DNA from: an uncultured Bacilli bacterium
GTDB taxonomy: Bacteria > Bacillota_I > Bacilli_A > RF39 > UBA660
Direction of reading: 5' to 3'
DNA: 15,739 nucleotides
Assembly: GCA_949440065.1 (NCBI GenBank)
Contig: CASRZP010000025.1
Coordinates: forward strand, 1-15,739
Below the pieces are notes generated by a model. It made no database searches. It had not been told where the DNA came from and was given only the letters and a program-made list of their open reading frames with translations. Shown piece by piece: positions 7,228-14,227 of the stretch. The position numbers and the translations under genes are program-made. How positions within the stretch are numbered: position 1 is the stretch's first letter; the number at the start of each line of letters is the position of its first letter.

Positions 7228-8127
7228 ATGTTACCAATTATTGCGATAGTAGGTCCTACAGGAGTAGGGAAAACAGCTTTATCTGTTGCCTTAGCCAAAT
7301 ATTTTGATGCTGAAATTATCAATGCTGATAGTATGCAAGTATATCAAGGATTAAACATAGGAACAGCAAAAATTACTGAGGAAGAAAAAGGAGGCATTCC
7401 TCATCATTTATTTGATATTTGTAAAGTAGAGGATAGCTATACCGTGTATCATTATCAAAAAGATTGTAGAAAAATGATTGATGAGATTCAAAAACGAGGA
7501 AAAAATATCATTATCGTCGGAGGAACAGGTCTATACTTAAAAGCAGCTTTATATGATTATCGCTTTTTAGAGCATCAAGAAAAAAAAGAGTATTTAGAAC
7601 TTAGCAATGAAGAATTATACAAAAAAGTAAAAAAACTTAACCCAGATTATCGTGAACACATCAATAATCGGCAACGTTTAGTAAGCACTTTAAACCGTTT
7701 AGAAGAAGAAACTAATCGTTCGATTAAGGAAAAAGCCATAGGGAATGAACTATTGTATCCAGTTTATGTTATCGGGTTAACCACTAATCGTGAACAACTT
7801 TATCAAAAGATTGATAAGCGAGTAGATGAAATGATGAAAAAAGGTTTAAAAAAAGAAGTTTTGCCTTATTATCAAGAAAAGAAAGTTCCTCAAGCGATTT
7901 TAAACGGGATAGGGTATAAAGAATGGAAGTTTTTTGTTTTAGGAATGATGGATGAAAATGCAGTGATTGAACAAATCAAAAAGAATTCAAGACACTATGC
8001 CAAGCGCCAATACACTTTCTTTAATCATCAATTTCAAGTAACTTGGTTTAATACAGATTATGATGATTTTAATCAAACTATTAATGAAGTCATTGCATGG
8101 ATTGACATGAAAAACAGTAGGAAATAA
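7228..8127 (+). CDS. miaA: tRNA dimethylallyltransferase
   Basis: A complete 299-residue MiaA. It transfers the dimethylallyl group to N6 of A37 in tRNAs reading UNN codons, the first step of i6A/ms2i6A formation. Visible motifs: P-loop GPTGVGKT (9-16), the catalytic DSMQVYQGLNIGTAK segment with D34, GIPHHL (56-61), and GGTGLYLKA (98-106). The C-terminal Arg-rich stretch ending in YAKRQYTFFNHQ is also typical. The ribosome site AGGGGG lies 13 nt after the mutL stop, so the two are cotranscribed. The 3' end lies inside a bidirectional terminator shared with the convergent gene. Confidence 0.97.
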   Translation: MLPIIAIVGPTGVGKTALSVALAKYFDAEIINADSMQVYQGLNIGTAKITEEEKGGIPHHLFDICKVEDSYTVYHYQKDCRKMIDEIQKRGKNIIIVGGTGLYLKAALYDYRFLEHQEKKEYLELSNEELYKKVKKLNPDYREHINNRQRLVSTLNRLEEETNRSIKEKAIGNELLYPVYVIGLTTNREQLYQKIDKRVDEMMKKGLKKEVLPYYQEKKVPQAILNGIGYKEWKFFVLGMMDENAVIEQIKKNSRHYAKRQYTFFNHQFQVTWFNTDYDDFNQTINEVIAWIDMKNSRK

Positions 8128-8140
8128 TTCTTACTGTTTT
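8111..8140. terminator. Bidirectional terminator between miaA and the transglutaminase-like gene
   Basis: The arms 8111-8121 and 8130-8140 form an 11-bp stem with one G-T wobble around an 8-nt loop. The arms begin with AAAA and end with TTTT, giving a U-tract to transcripts from either side. Both stop codons lie inside the structure, with only 3 bases between the two genes. Confidence 0.8.
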
Positions 8141-9039
8141 AATTCTTGATACACTTCTTCATTAAAACTATGTTGCTCCGAGTCAAGTTCCTTTAACTCA
8201 TTTGTTGTAATTAAATAAAAATTATATTCAATAATATCACTTCCATCAGTAGTAATAGGATCATCCCATGTCAAGTCCAAGTGGTACCAAGTATCATCTA
8301 TATATAAAGCATTCCATACATGATTCTCACTAGCAATTTTATAATTAGGAACACCTAGATAATCAAGAAATAAGGCCATACTATCGGTATATCCCCCACA
8401 CAAAGCATATCCTTCCATTAAAGCACCATAAGCAGTATCTGATTGATAGGTAACTAGTGAACTATCACTTCGATTACTATCATACTTGGTATTTTTGATA
8501 ATATAATCGTGAAAACATTTAATCTTATCCAAAGTAGGAAGATGTTCATCCACTTCTTTGGCAATTTCTTCTATCTTTTTAGATAAGGTAGCAATATCAC
8601 TTTCCTTATATACTGGATAATAAGTAATCGTTACTTTTCTAAAAGAATCATATTCTGTTTCAATATTTTTAAAACTATTAAAAGGATGAACAAAATTATT
8701 AAGATTAGATAACACAACTTGATCATTAGCTAATGTTTTCACATCGTCAATACATGAAGTATATTCCTTAGGACAATAAAAGGAATAAGATTTTTCTCCA
8801 GAATTTAAAATAGAATAATAAATATTTTTTAAATCCGACATATTTTTTGGGATAAATTGATTGACTTGTCTAACATATTGAATAGAGGTGTTTTTAGTAT
8901 AATCATTTTTACTACTTAAGATAAATACCTCATCATTTTTAATTACGTAGATAGAAAGCCATTTGATTATATCTTCTCTTGTTAAATACAAAATACTAAA
9001 TAAAGTTAACATGACTCCTAGCTTATATATTGCTTTCAT
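8131..9039 (-). CDS. Membrane-anchored transglutaminase-like (papain-fold) protein
   Basis: A 302-residue protein with a short N-terminal hydrophobic segment (about residues 5-20) that is either a signal anchor or an uncleaved signal peptide. The C-terminal half is a transglutaminase-like cysteine protease fold: Cys214 in ALCGGYTDSMALFL, His240 in ENHVWNAL, Asp255 in WYHLDLTWDDP, a complete Cys-His-Asp triad. The middle region (~60-200) looks like the helical N-terminal domain common in these bacterial proteins. The ATG at 9039 is preferred over an in-frame ATG at 9057: AGGTGA lies just before 9039, whereas the upstream ATG overlaps a TATAAT (9056-9061 on the minus strand) that could be the -10 element. 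The substrate is unknown; extracellular peptide cleavage or protein cross-linking is inferred from the fold. It is divergent from the FHA-like gene and convergent with miaA. Confidence 0.85.
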   Translation of the reverse strand: MKAIYKLGVMLTLFSILYLTREDIIKWLSIYVIKNDEVFILSSKNDYTKNTSIQYVRQVNQFIPKNMSDLKNIYYSILNSGEKSYSFYCPKEYTSCIDDVKTLANDQVVLSNLNNFVHPFNSFKNIETEYDSFRKVTITYYPVYKESDIATLSKKIEEIAKEVDEHLPTLDKIKCFHDYIIKNTKYDSNRSDSSLVTYQSDTAYGALMEGYALCGGYTDSMALFLDYLGVPNYKIASENHVWNALYIDDTWYHLDLTWDDPITTDGSDIIEYNFYLITTNELKELDSEQHSFNEEVYQELKQ

Positions 9040-9102
9040 TTTATCACCTATTATCATTATACGATAAAAGTTAATGAATTACTATTTCTTTTTGATGAAT
9101 TA

Positions 9103-9111
9103 TGTTATAAT
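9103..9111 (+). promoter_or_regulatory. Extended -10 promoter for FHA-like gene
   Basis: TGTTATAAT matches the extended -10 consensus TGnTATAAT exactly. No good -35 is seen 17 nt upstream, which is usual for extended -10 promoters. It lies about 40 nt before the predicted start and faces away from the transglutaminase-like gene. Confidence 0.6.
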
Positions 9112-9150
9112 AGTTTTTGCGAATAAAATAGAAGAAAGGAGATGTTAATT

Positions 9151-9462
9151 TTGAATTTGTTTTTAAGAATATATGCTAAAAACAGCTTTCTTGATTATTC
9201 ATTAAAGGATAGAAATAAATTTACTATTGGAAGTAGTAAAGAAGATGATTCGTTATTAAACTTACCTAATATTAAAGAAGGACAAGTTGTATTAGAAAAA
9301 GTCATGGGGGTGTGGTATATTGAATCAAGTTGTCCTATGTTATATAAAAATGAAATGATCAAGAAGAAAAAACTTAATGTTGATGATATCATTTATCTAT
9401 CAAGCCAGGAAAAGATATACTTACTTATTTATGATTTAAATCAAGGTTTGCCATTAAAGTAG
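9151..9462 (+). CDS. Small FHA-like protein (EssC/FtsK N-terminal type?)
   Basis: A 103-residue beta-rich protein. The segment FTIGSSKEDD (24-33), then an alternating hydrophobic pattern to VWYIES, a turn, and a final strand KIYLLIYD fits a forkhead-associated-like beta sandwich. It is closest in style to the degenerate FHA domains at the N-terminus of type VII secretion ATPases (EssC/YukB). Strict phosphothreonine-binding Arg/Ser/His residues are not clearly present. No ATPase follows, so it is either a stand-alone domain or a remnant. The start is probably the TTG at 9151, 9 nt after AAAGGAG (9135-9141); the in-frame ATG at 9142 directly abuts the ribosome site. The same layout occurs at cvpA. 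The assignment is tentative. Confidence 0.5.
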   Translation: MNLFLRIYAKNSFLDYSLKDRNKFTIGSSKEDDSLLNLPNIKEGQVVLEKVMGVWYIESSCPMLYKNEMIKKKKLNVDDIIYLSSQEKIYLLIYDLNQGLPLK

Positions 9463-9526
9463 ACATAAATTCTTTTCTAATCGATTATAATGAATACATA
9501 GTCGTAAAGAAAGGAGAATTTATCGC

Positions 9527-9555
9527 TTGACAAAGTGATAAAAATGTAGTATAAT
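9527..9555 (+). promoter_or_regulatory. Consensus sigma-A promoter P1
   Basis: Perfect TTGACA (9527-9532) and perfect TATAAT (9550-9555) separated by exactly 17 nt. The 16 bases up to the end of the -10, aaaaatgtagtataat, recur in P2. Confidence 0.85.
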
Positions 9556-9586
9556 TAGTAGCACATAAAGAAAGATGCATGATGAC

Positions 9587-9621
9587 TAGATAAAATATTC
9601 AAAATGCCAATCATTTATCTA
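9587..9621 (+). repeat. Inverted repeat in the P1 leader
   Basis: TAGATAAA (9587-9594) and TTTATCTA (9614-9621) are perfect 8-base inverted repeats with a 19-nt gap. The stem is AT-rich, so an RNA hairpin would be weak; a protein-binding site is also possible. Confidence 0.35.
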
Positions 9622-9678
9622 TTTCAAAACATGTTAAAAAACAAAAATATAATTTTTTGAAAAAGATGAAAAAAAGAT

Positions 9679-9707
9679 TTGACATTTTGAAAAAAATGTA
9701 GTATAAT
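9679..9707 (+). promoter_or_regulatory. Consensus sigma-A promoter P2
   Basis: Perfect TTGACA (9679-9684), 17-nt spacer, perfect TATAAT (9702-9707). It matches P1 at 25 of 29 positions and lies 152 bp downstream of it. Its predicted start is about 50 nt before the 836-residue gene, which it most likely drives together with the signal peptidase gene. Confidence 0.88.
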
Positions 9708-9765
9708 GTGTATACCAAATGAGAGATAGCACGGAGAAAGGAAAATAAAAAATAGGGGTGTTAAT

Positions 9766-12276
9766 ATGTTGAAAAAAGGATTAGAAAAAATTAAAAATTT
9801 ATCAATTAAGAAAAAGGTTGCTGTACTTATGGCAACAGTACTTGGAACTACTACTGGAGGATTTGCTATTCAAAAGGCTATTAAAAATATGTCTATGGAA
9901 GATGTTAAACCATCTAGTGTTGTTGAAGAGTATACAAGTAGTAATGTAACTTCAAGTGATGTTTACAATAATATGATTTCAGATGATGCAGAGAAAAATG
10001 TACATTTAGGAGCTGCTATTGATGTTGAAGTTATTGGAAATGATGATGATAACAAAAATGTAGAAACTAATGAGACTAAGGAAGAAGAAAAAGTTGAAGT
10101 AGCTTATTATGATACTATTGACTTATCTAATTATGAAGGAGACCTTTTAATACAAGGGTTAACTAGTGCTGGATATGACGCAAGTTATGCATTTAGAGCA
10201 GAATTGGCTAAACATTATGGAATTGAAGATTATGCTGGAACAATGGAACAAAATATTAAATTATTAGAAATCTTAAAACAAGAAAAAGAAGTTCCTGAAA
10301 ATGCTGTTATTGTTATGCCTGATGGTACTAAAGAAGAAATTGGTACGCCAAGCGTAGGTAGTGTAGATGAACAAGTTGGGGAAAAAGTAAATACTTTAAA
10401 ACCATCAAGTCCATCAAATAACAATGCTCAACAAAACAATAACAATAATCAAAACAATAATACTCAACAAAATAATAATGTTGCTCAACAAAAACCAGGT
10501 AAACCTGATGAAAATAAGAAACCAAATAAACCTGTTGTTGACAATAATAAAGAGGATAACAATAAAGAAGAAAACAATAACAACAATACTGGTAGTGATA
10601 ATAATAACAACAATAGTAATGAAGAGACCCATCAACATCAATTTAAGACAGTAAAAAATTATTATGTAAATAATGGAGATACGCATACTTATGTTATTGA
10701 AAAGCAATGTTCATGTGGTAAAATAGAAAAAGAGGAAATTATTAATCCTCATAGTCATAATACATGGAAAGCAGTAAATGATGAATTAGAACAAAGTACT
10801 TGTGCTTGTGGTGCTGTAAAAGAGCAAGAACATAAATATCGTAGTGATTCTACTGTTTATGAAATTAATGAAGATGGAACACATACGAAAACTACAGTAG
10901 AAACTTGTCAAAATTGTAACCATACAAAGAAAACTGAAGCAACAGATAGCCATAAATTTAATGATTGGCATCAAATTGGTGATAAACAACATCAACATGA
11001 ATGTGTTTGTCAAGAAGTTGAAGTAAAAAATCATAATTTTGATAAAACTTTAACAACAACTATTTATGAAAATAAAGAAGGTGCTACTCATACTAAAGTA
11101 GTAACTGAAACTTGTAAAGATTGTAACCATAAAGTAGAAACAAAAACAACAGATAAACATACAATGAGTAATTGGGTTTCTGTTGATGATGTCAATGAAC
11201 AAAGAACTTGTGAATGTGGTAAAGTAGAAAATAGACAACATTCTTGGAATGGTGTATGGACTTATAACAAGGAAACTGGAAAAGATGAACAAAAATGTAA
11301 TACATGTGGACATACAAAGTCAAGAGAACATGTACCTAACTTTACAGAATGGACACATAATGGAAATAAGCATTATGAAGAGAGAGCTTGTTTAGATGGT
11401 TGTGGAATTGTTGAAACTCACGATTTAGATCATAATTGGACTTCTTGGGCTAAACTTGATGATAACAATGAAGCAAGAACTTGTACATATGATGATTGTA
11501 AAATACAAACGGAAACTAAGCAACATGATTGGTTAACTGATTGGACTTATAACAAAGCAACAGGAAAAGAAGAAAAAACTTGTGGTAACGATTATTGTAA
11601 CCATAAGGTAGAAAGAGAACATACTGATCATAACTTTACCAAATGGACTCATGTTGGAAATAATCACTATAATGAGAGAACTTGTGAAATTTGTGATATA
11701 GTGGAAAAAGAAGAGTTAGATCATAAATTCGGTGAATGGACTTCTGTTGACGATCAACAAGAACAAAGAAGTTGTACATATGATGAATGTGATAAAATAG
11801 AAGCGCAAGACCATCCATATGTAATTGTAAGTTATGATAAAGATGATATTGATGGTATGGAACATAAAGAATGTCCTAACTGTGATCATACTATGGATAG
11901 TAAACATACATTAGAGATGGTTACAAATACTGACGGTTCTATTGATTATACATGTATTAATGATAAATGTGGCTTTACTTATACTAAGGAACATTTACAT
12001 ACATTATCTGGTTCTAAATTACCATTCTCCATTGGTAAAAAAGATGTTTGTCATTATACAGCTTATGTATGTGAGGGATGCGGAGAACATATAGATAAGG
12101 AATACGATTATGAACATGATATGAAGTTCGTTAAAGATAATGGGGAAGAAACAAAATATGAATGTTATGATTGTGCTTATTGGTATATCATAGATAATAT
12201 TTCTAAGGAAATTGTAGAAGAGCATGAACAAGAAGCTAGTCAAGAAAAAACATTAGTTCTTAGTCTATTTAGATAA
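9766..12276 (+). CDS. Exported 836-residue Cys/His-repeat protein with Asn/Gln-rich linker
   Basis: A large surface-type protein. The Lys-rich N-terminus and hydrophobic stretch at about 18-37 suggest a signal peptide or anchor. Residues ~124-172 resemble a small helical module seen at the ends of some Gram-positive wall hydrolases (GLTSAGYDASYAFR, then YAGTMEQN and LLEIL). Residues 212-287 are a low-complexity Asn/Gln/Pro/Lys linker. From 289 to about 816 run 16 degenerate repeats, each opening with His and holding a Cys pair with spacing CxC, CxxC, CxxxC or CxxxxC: 33 Cys in all, none before the repeats. The repeats group as pairs at 289-355, 356-422 and 423-491 (67-69 aa) and as triplets at 492-586 and 587-682 (95-96 aa). 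No sortase motif is seen. The ribosome site is the weak AGGGGTG. It lies 26 nt upstream of the signal peptidase gene, so they form an operon. Function unknown; metal binding or structural stacking is inferred. Confidence 0.85.
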   Translation: MLKKGLEKIKNLSIKKKVAVLMATVLGTTTGGFAIQKAIKNMSMEDVKPSSVVEEYTSSNVTSSDVYNNMISDDAEKNVHLGAAIDVEVIGNDDDNKNVETNETKEEEKVEVAYYDTIDLSNYEGDLLIQGLTSAGYDASYAFRAELAKHYGIEDYAGTMEQNIKLLEILKQEKEVPENAVIVMPDGTKEEIGTPSVGSVDEQVGEKVNTLKPSSPSNNNAQQNNNNNQNNNTQQNNNVAQQKPGKPDENKKPNKPVVDNNKEDNNKEENNNNNTGSDNNNNNSNEETHQHQFKTVKNYYVNNGDTHTYVIEKQCSCGKIEKEEIINPHSHNTWKAVNDELEQSTCACGAVKEQEHKYRSDSTVYEINEDGTHTKTTVETCQNCNHTKKTEATDSHKFNDWHQIGDKQHQHECVCQEVEVKNHNFDKTLTTTIYENKEGATHTKVVTETCKDCNHKVETKTTDKHTMSNWVSVDDVNEQRTCECGKVENRQHSWNGVWTYNKETGKDEQKCNTCGHTKSREHVPNFTEWTHNGNKHYEERACLDGCGIVETHDLDHNWTSWAKLDDNNEARTCTYDDCKIQTETKQHDWLTDWTYNKATGKEEKTCGNDYCNHKVEREHTDHNFTKWTHVGNNHYNERTCEICDIVEKEELDHKFGEWTSVDDQQEQRSCTYDECDKIEAQDHPYVIVSYDKDDIDGMEHKECPNCDHTMDSKHTLEMVTNTDGSIDYTCINDKCGFTYTKEHLHTLSGSKLPFSIGKKDVCHYTAYVCEGCGEHIDKEYDYEHDMKFVKDNGEETKYECYDCAYWYIIDNISKEIVEEHEQEASQEKTLVLSLFR
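10630..12213 (+). repeat. Tandem coding repeats, 16 His/Cys units with higher-order pairs and triplets
   Basis: Internal repeats of the 836-residue protein. Two 285/288-bp blocks, 11239-11523 and 11524-11811, are the clearest copies: both encode the order H-x-W..WTYNK..GK, then NFT-WTH-GN-HY-ER, then WTS-(D)D..E-R-CTYD. Three earlier 201-207-bp blocks start at 10630, 10831 and 11032. The last four units, from 11812, are more diverged. Aromatic (Trp, Phe, Tyr) and His positions are kept as well as the Cys pair. Confidence 0.85.
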
Positions 12277-12302
12277 AAAAATAAGAAGTGGAGAAATAAA
12301 AT

Positions 12303-12986
12303 ATGAAGGAAAAAACGAAATGGTATAAATCGTGGAGTAATTGGGGGATGATTATTGCTTGCATTATTCTCGTATCTGTGTTAATATTAAACTTGTACGT
12401 GATGTTTCAAGCAAAAACAAATGAAGATAAGGTCCCTAGCGTATTCGGATATAAACCATTCATCGTTCTTTCCGGATCCATGGAAACTAAGATTCATAAG
12501 GGAGATTTGATTCTCACTAAAATAGTTAATCCTGAAACTTTGAAGGTTGATGATATCATCGCCTTCAGAGATTCAGAAAATACGGTAACGACCCATAGAA
12601 TTGTCGATATCGTAGTAGAAGATGGTATAACTTACTTCATCACTAAAGGAGATCAAAATAATACACAAGATAGAAATTTAGTTGAATTTGATGATGTAGA
12701 AGGTATATATATAGCAAGAATTCCAAGTCTTGGCGCGATGATGGATAAATTATCAGAGCCAGGTACCATTGTCGTGGTAATTGTTGGAGTTACAGCAATA
12801 TTCGTCATTGGCTTCTTAATGTCTAGTAAGAAACAGCAAGATTTAGAAAGAAAAGAATTATTAGAATTCCGTAAACAATTCATTGGTAAACAAGAGAAAC
12901 AAGAAGAAAAAACAGCAGGAGAAGTTAAAAGTACTGATGAAGATAAGAAAGAAGAAGACAATGAAAAAACGTCCGAGGACGAATAA
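12303..12986 (+). CDS. sipW: SipW-type (ER-type, S26B) signal peptidase I
   Basis: A 227-residue membrane serine protease of the archaeal/ER-like S26B group. TM1 is at about 15-36, the catalytic domain faces outside, TM2 is at 155-173. The nucleophile is Ser59 in VLSGSMET, and His98 in TVTTHRIV replaces the Lys general base of ordinary bacterial type I peptidases. GDQN (Asp117) is the conserved acidic box. After TM2 is an unusually long, highly charged cytoplasmic tail (174-227), rich in Lys, Glu and Asp. In B. subtilis SipW specifically processes TasA and TapA for matrix fibres. Here the gene follows the Cys/His-repeat gene by 26 nt (AGTGGAG ribosome site) and precedes a TasA-like gene, so these are its probable substrates (inference). 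The symbol is given by family. Confidence 0.92.
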   Translation: MKEKTKWYKSWSNWGMIIACIILVSVLILNLYVMFQAKTNEDKVPSVFGYKPFIVLSGSMETKIHKGDLILTKIVNPETLKVDDIIAFRDSENTVTTHRIVDIVVEDGITYFITKGDQNNTQDRNLVEFDDVEGIYIARIPSLGAMMDKLSEPGTIVVVIVGVTAIFVIGFLMSSKKQQDLERKELLEFRKQFIGKQEKQEEKTAGEVKSTDEDKKEEDNEKTSEDE

Positions 12987-12992
12987 ACTCTG

Positions 12993-13019
12993 GTAAACAG
13001 CTTTTCATAAAGCGTTTAC
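12993..13019 (+). repeat. Hairpin between sipW-like and tasA-like genes
   Basis: GTAAAC, a bulged A, and GCTTT pair with AAAGC and GTTTAC around the tetraloop TCAT, making 11 base pairs with one bulge. No U-tract follows, so it is more likely an RNA processing, stability or partial attenuation element than a plain terminator. Confidence 0.55.
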
Positions 13020-13048
13020 ATAAATTAAGATAATTCATTGTAGGAGAC

Positions 13049-13054
13049 TATAAT
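13049..13054 (+). promoter_or_regulatory. -10-like element before the tasA-like gene
   Basis: A perfect TATAAT lies 25 nt before the start codon, but no acceptable -35 is present 16-18 nt upstream. If used, the leader would be under 20 nt and would begin at the ribosome site. It may need an activator, or the gene may rely on the upstream operon promoter. Confidence 0.35.
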
Positions 13055-13078
13055 GATATATGAAAAGGAGGTGAAAAA

Positions 13079-14182
13079 ATGAAAAAAATGAATAAGAAAG
13101 TGATGGTACTAGGTGGTTTAGTAATGGCAGTTGTTTTAACTGGATACTCAGTTGTTGGAACATACGCTAAGTATACAGAATCTGCAGAAAGTACAGCAAC
13201 AGCTACAGTAGCTAAATGGGATGTAACTTTATCAGCAGGAGCTAGTAAGCCATTATTTGATACAACTAATAACAATGCATTAGTTAATGATAGAGTAGCA
13301 CCAGGTGGACATGATTCAGCTGTATGGATTTTAGAAGGTAATAGCCGTTCTGAAGTTAAAGTTGCATTTGGAGTTTCTATGAAAGCAGAAAATACTGTTG
13401 AAACAGAAATTACAGAAGAACAATATAATGCTCTTGTTGCTGCATTCGGTGAAAATAAGATTACTCGTACAGCAGATGGTAAGTATTACTATGCACCAGT
13501 TGTATTCACTGTTAATGGTGAAACAACTAACTACATGGCTAATAAAGAAATTACTGTTAATGACGGTGATCGTATCAATGTAAGTTGGAACTGGGCTTGG
13601 GATGCTAAAGAATTATTAGGTCTTGCTGCAGATGCTGAAATTCCTGCAGATAAAGCTGACGTAGCTCAATTAGTTGATGAACTTGATACTAAATTAGGAA
13701 AAGAAGCAGAAACTGCTGGAAAAGTTCAAGTTTATGCTAGCATAGTTGCTACTCAAGTTGCATTAGATCGTAATGGTTCTAGTTTAACTCAACCAAGTGC
13801 TACAGATATCATTAGTTTTGAAAAGAACTGGGGATATGATCCTACATACACTGCTGGAGTAACTTATACACTTCCAACAGCTGAAGCAGATGGAACATTA
13901 ACTGGTAACATTAAACAAAACTTAGATGAAACTATAGTAGGAAAATTCGCTGAGAATGATGCTAAAGGATATTATTATCCAATTGTTCTTAAAGGAGAAA
14001 AAGGTACTAAAGTAAAAGTTAATATTAATAATACTAAAGAATTCACTTTTGGTGAGGACGGTTCATTAGAGATATTAATGGCTTTAGATCCTGAAGCAGC
14101 TACTAAGAAAATCACAGTTGAAATGAATGGTACAACTACATATATTGATTATTCTGGTTTAACATTTGTAGAAGCTGAATAA
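13079..14182 (+). CDS. TasA/camelysin-like protein with SipW-type signal peptide
   Basis: A 367-residue secreted protein. The N-terminus has Lys residues, a hydrophobic core (about 8-27) and the segment VVGTYAKYTES, which matches SipW-dependent signal peptides; cleavage is predicted after Ala30. The mature part is Ala/Thr/Val-rich, has no Cys, and opens with alternating beta-strand sequence (WDVTLSAG), as in TasA and camelysin, the fibre subunits and metalloprotease-like proteins of Bacillus matrix. Overall similarity beyond the signal region is low by eye. The ribosome site AAGGAGGTG is near-perfect, 7 nt from the ATG. Codon use (GCT/GCA, GTT, AAA and GGT-rich) and composition are richer in GC than in the surrounding genes, fitting high expression. 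Hairpins flank it on both sides. It is probably the main structural subunit processed by the adjacent SipW-like peptidase (inference). Confidence 0.78.
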   Translation: MKKMNKKVMVLGGLVMAVVLTGYSVVGTYAKYTESAESTATATVAKWDVTLSAGASKPLFDTTNNNALVNDRVAPGGHDSAVWILEGNSRSEVKVAFGVSMKAENTVETEITEEQYNALVAAFGENKITRTADGKYYYAPVVFTVNGETTNYMANKEITVNDGDRINVSWNWAWDAKELLGLAADAEIPADKADVAQLVDELDTKLGKEAETAGKVQVYASIVATQVALDRNGSSLTQPSATDIISFEKNWGYDPTYTAGVTYTLPTAEADGTLTGNIKQNLDETIVGKFAENDAKGYYYPIVLKGEKGTKVKVNINNTKEFTFGEDGSLEILMALDPEAATKKITVEMNGTTTYIDYSGLTFVEAE

Positions 14183-14201
14183 TTGATAAGTTGATTATCG
14201 C

Positions 14202-14227
14202 GAAGTTAAATGGTTACATTTAACTTC
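14202..14227 (+). repeat. Perfect 11-bp hairpin after the tasA-like gene
   Basis: GAAGTTAAATG (14202-14212) pairs fully with CATTTAACTTC (14217-14227) around the tetraloop GTTA. No U-tract follows. It lies 20 bases after the stop codon. Confidence 0.7.

Larger units (their letters stand above)
9463..9765 (+). other. 303-base leader/regulatory region before the Cys/His-repeat protein
   Basis: No credible gene is present. From left to right it holds a TATAAT (9486-9491) without a -35, an AAAGGAG (9510-9516) with no real ORF after it, promoter P1 (9527-9555), an 8-bp inverted repeat (9587-9621), very A-rich sequence, promoter P2 (9679-9707), and the ribosome site just before the ATG at 9766. 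Transcripts from P1 would carry a ~200-nt leader, those from P2 about 50 nt. Confidence 0.7.

Noticed and set aside
10414..11907. Several minus-strand reading frames of 60-97 codons inside the repeat protein gene
   Set aside because: They mirror the low-complexity Asn/Lys and Cys/His coding sequence, give Ile/Phe-rich nonsense proteins, and lack ribosome sites.
10690..12180. Reading the Cys pairs as DNA-binding zinc fingers of a transcription factor
   Set aside because: The protein has an N-terminal hydrophobic export segment and an Asn/Gln linker and is followed by a signal peptidase gene, all pointing outside the cell.
10630..12213. CRISPR-like tandem repeats
   Set aside because: The repeats are in-frame protein repeats with diverged DNA and no constant repeat/spacer pattern.
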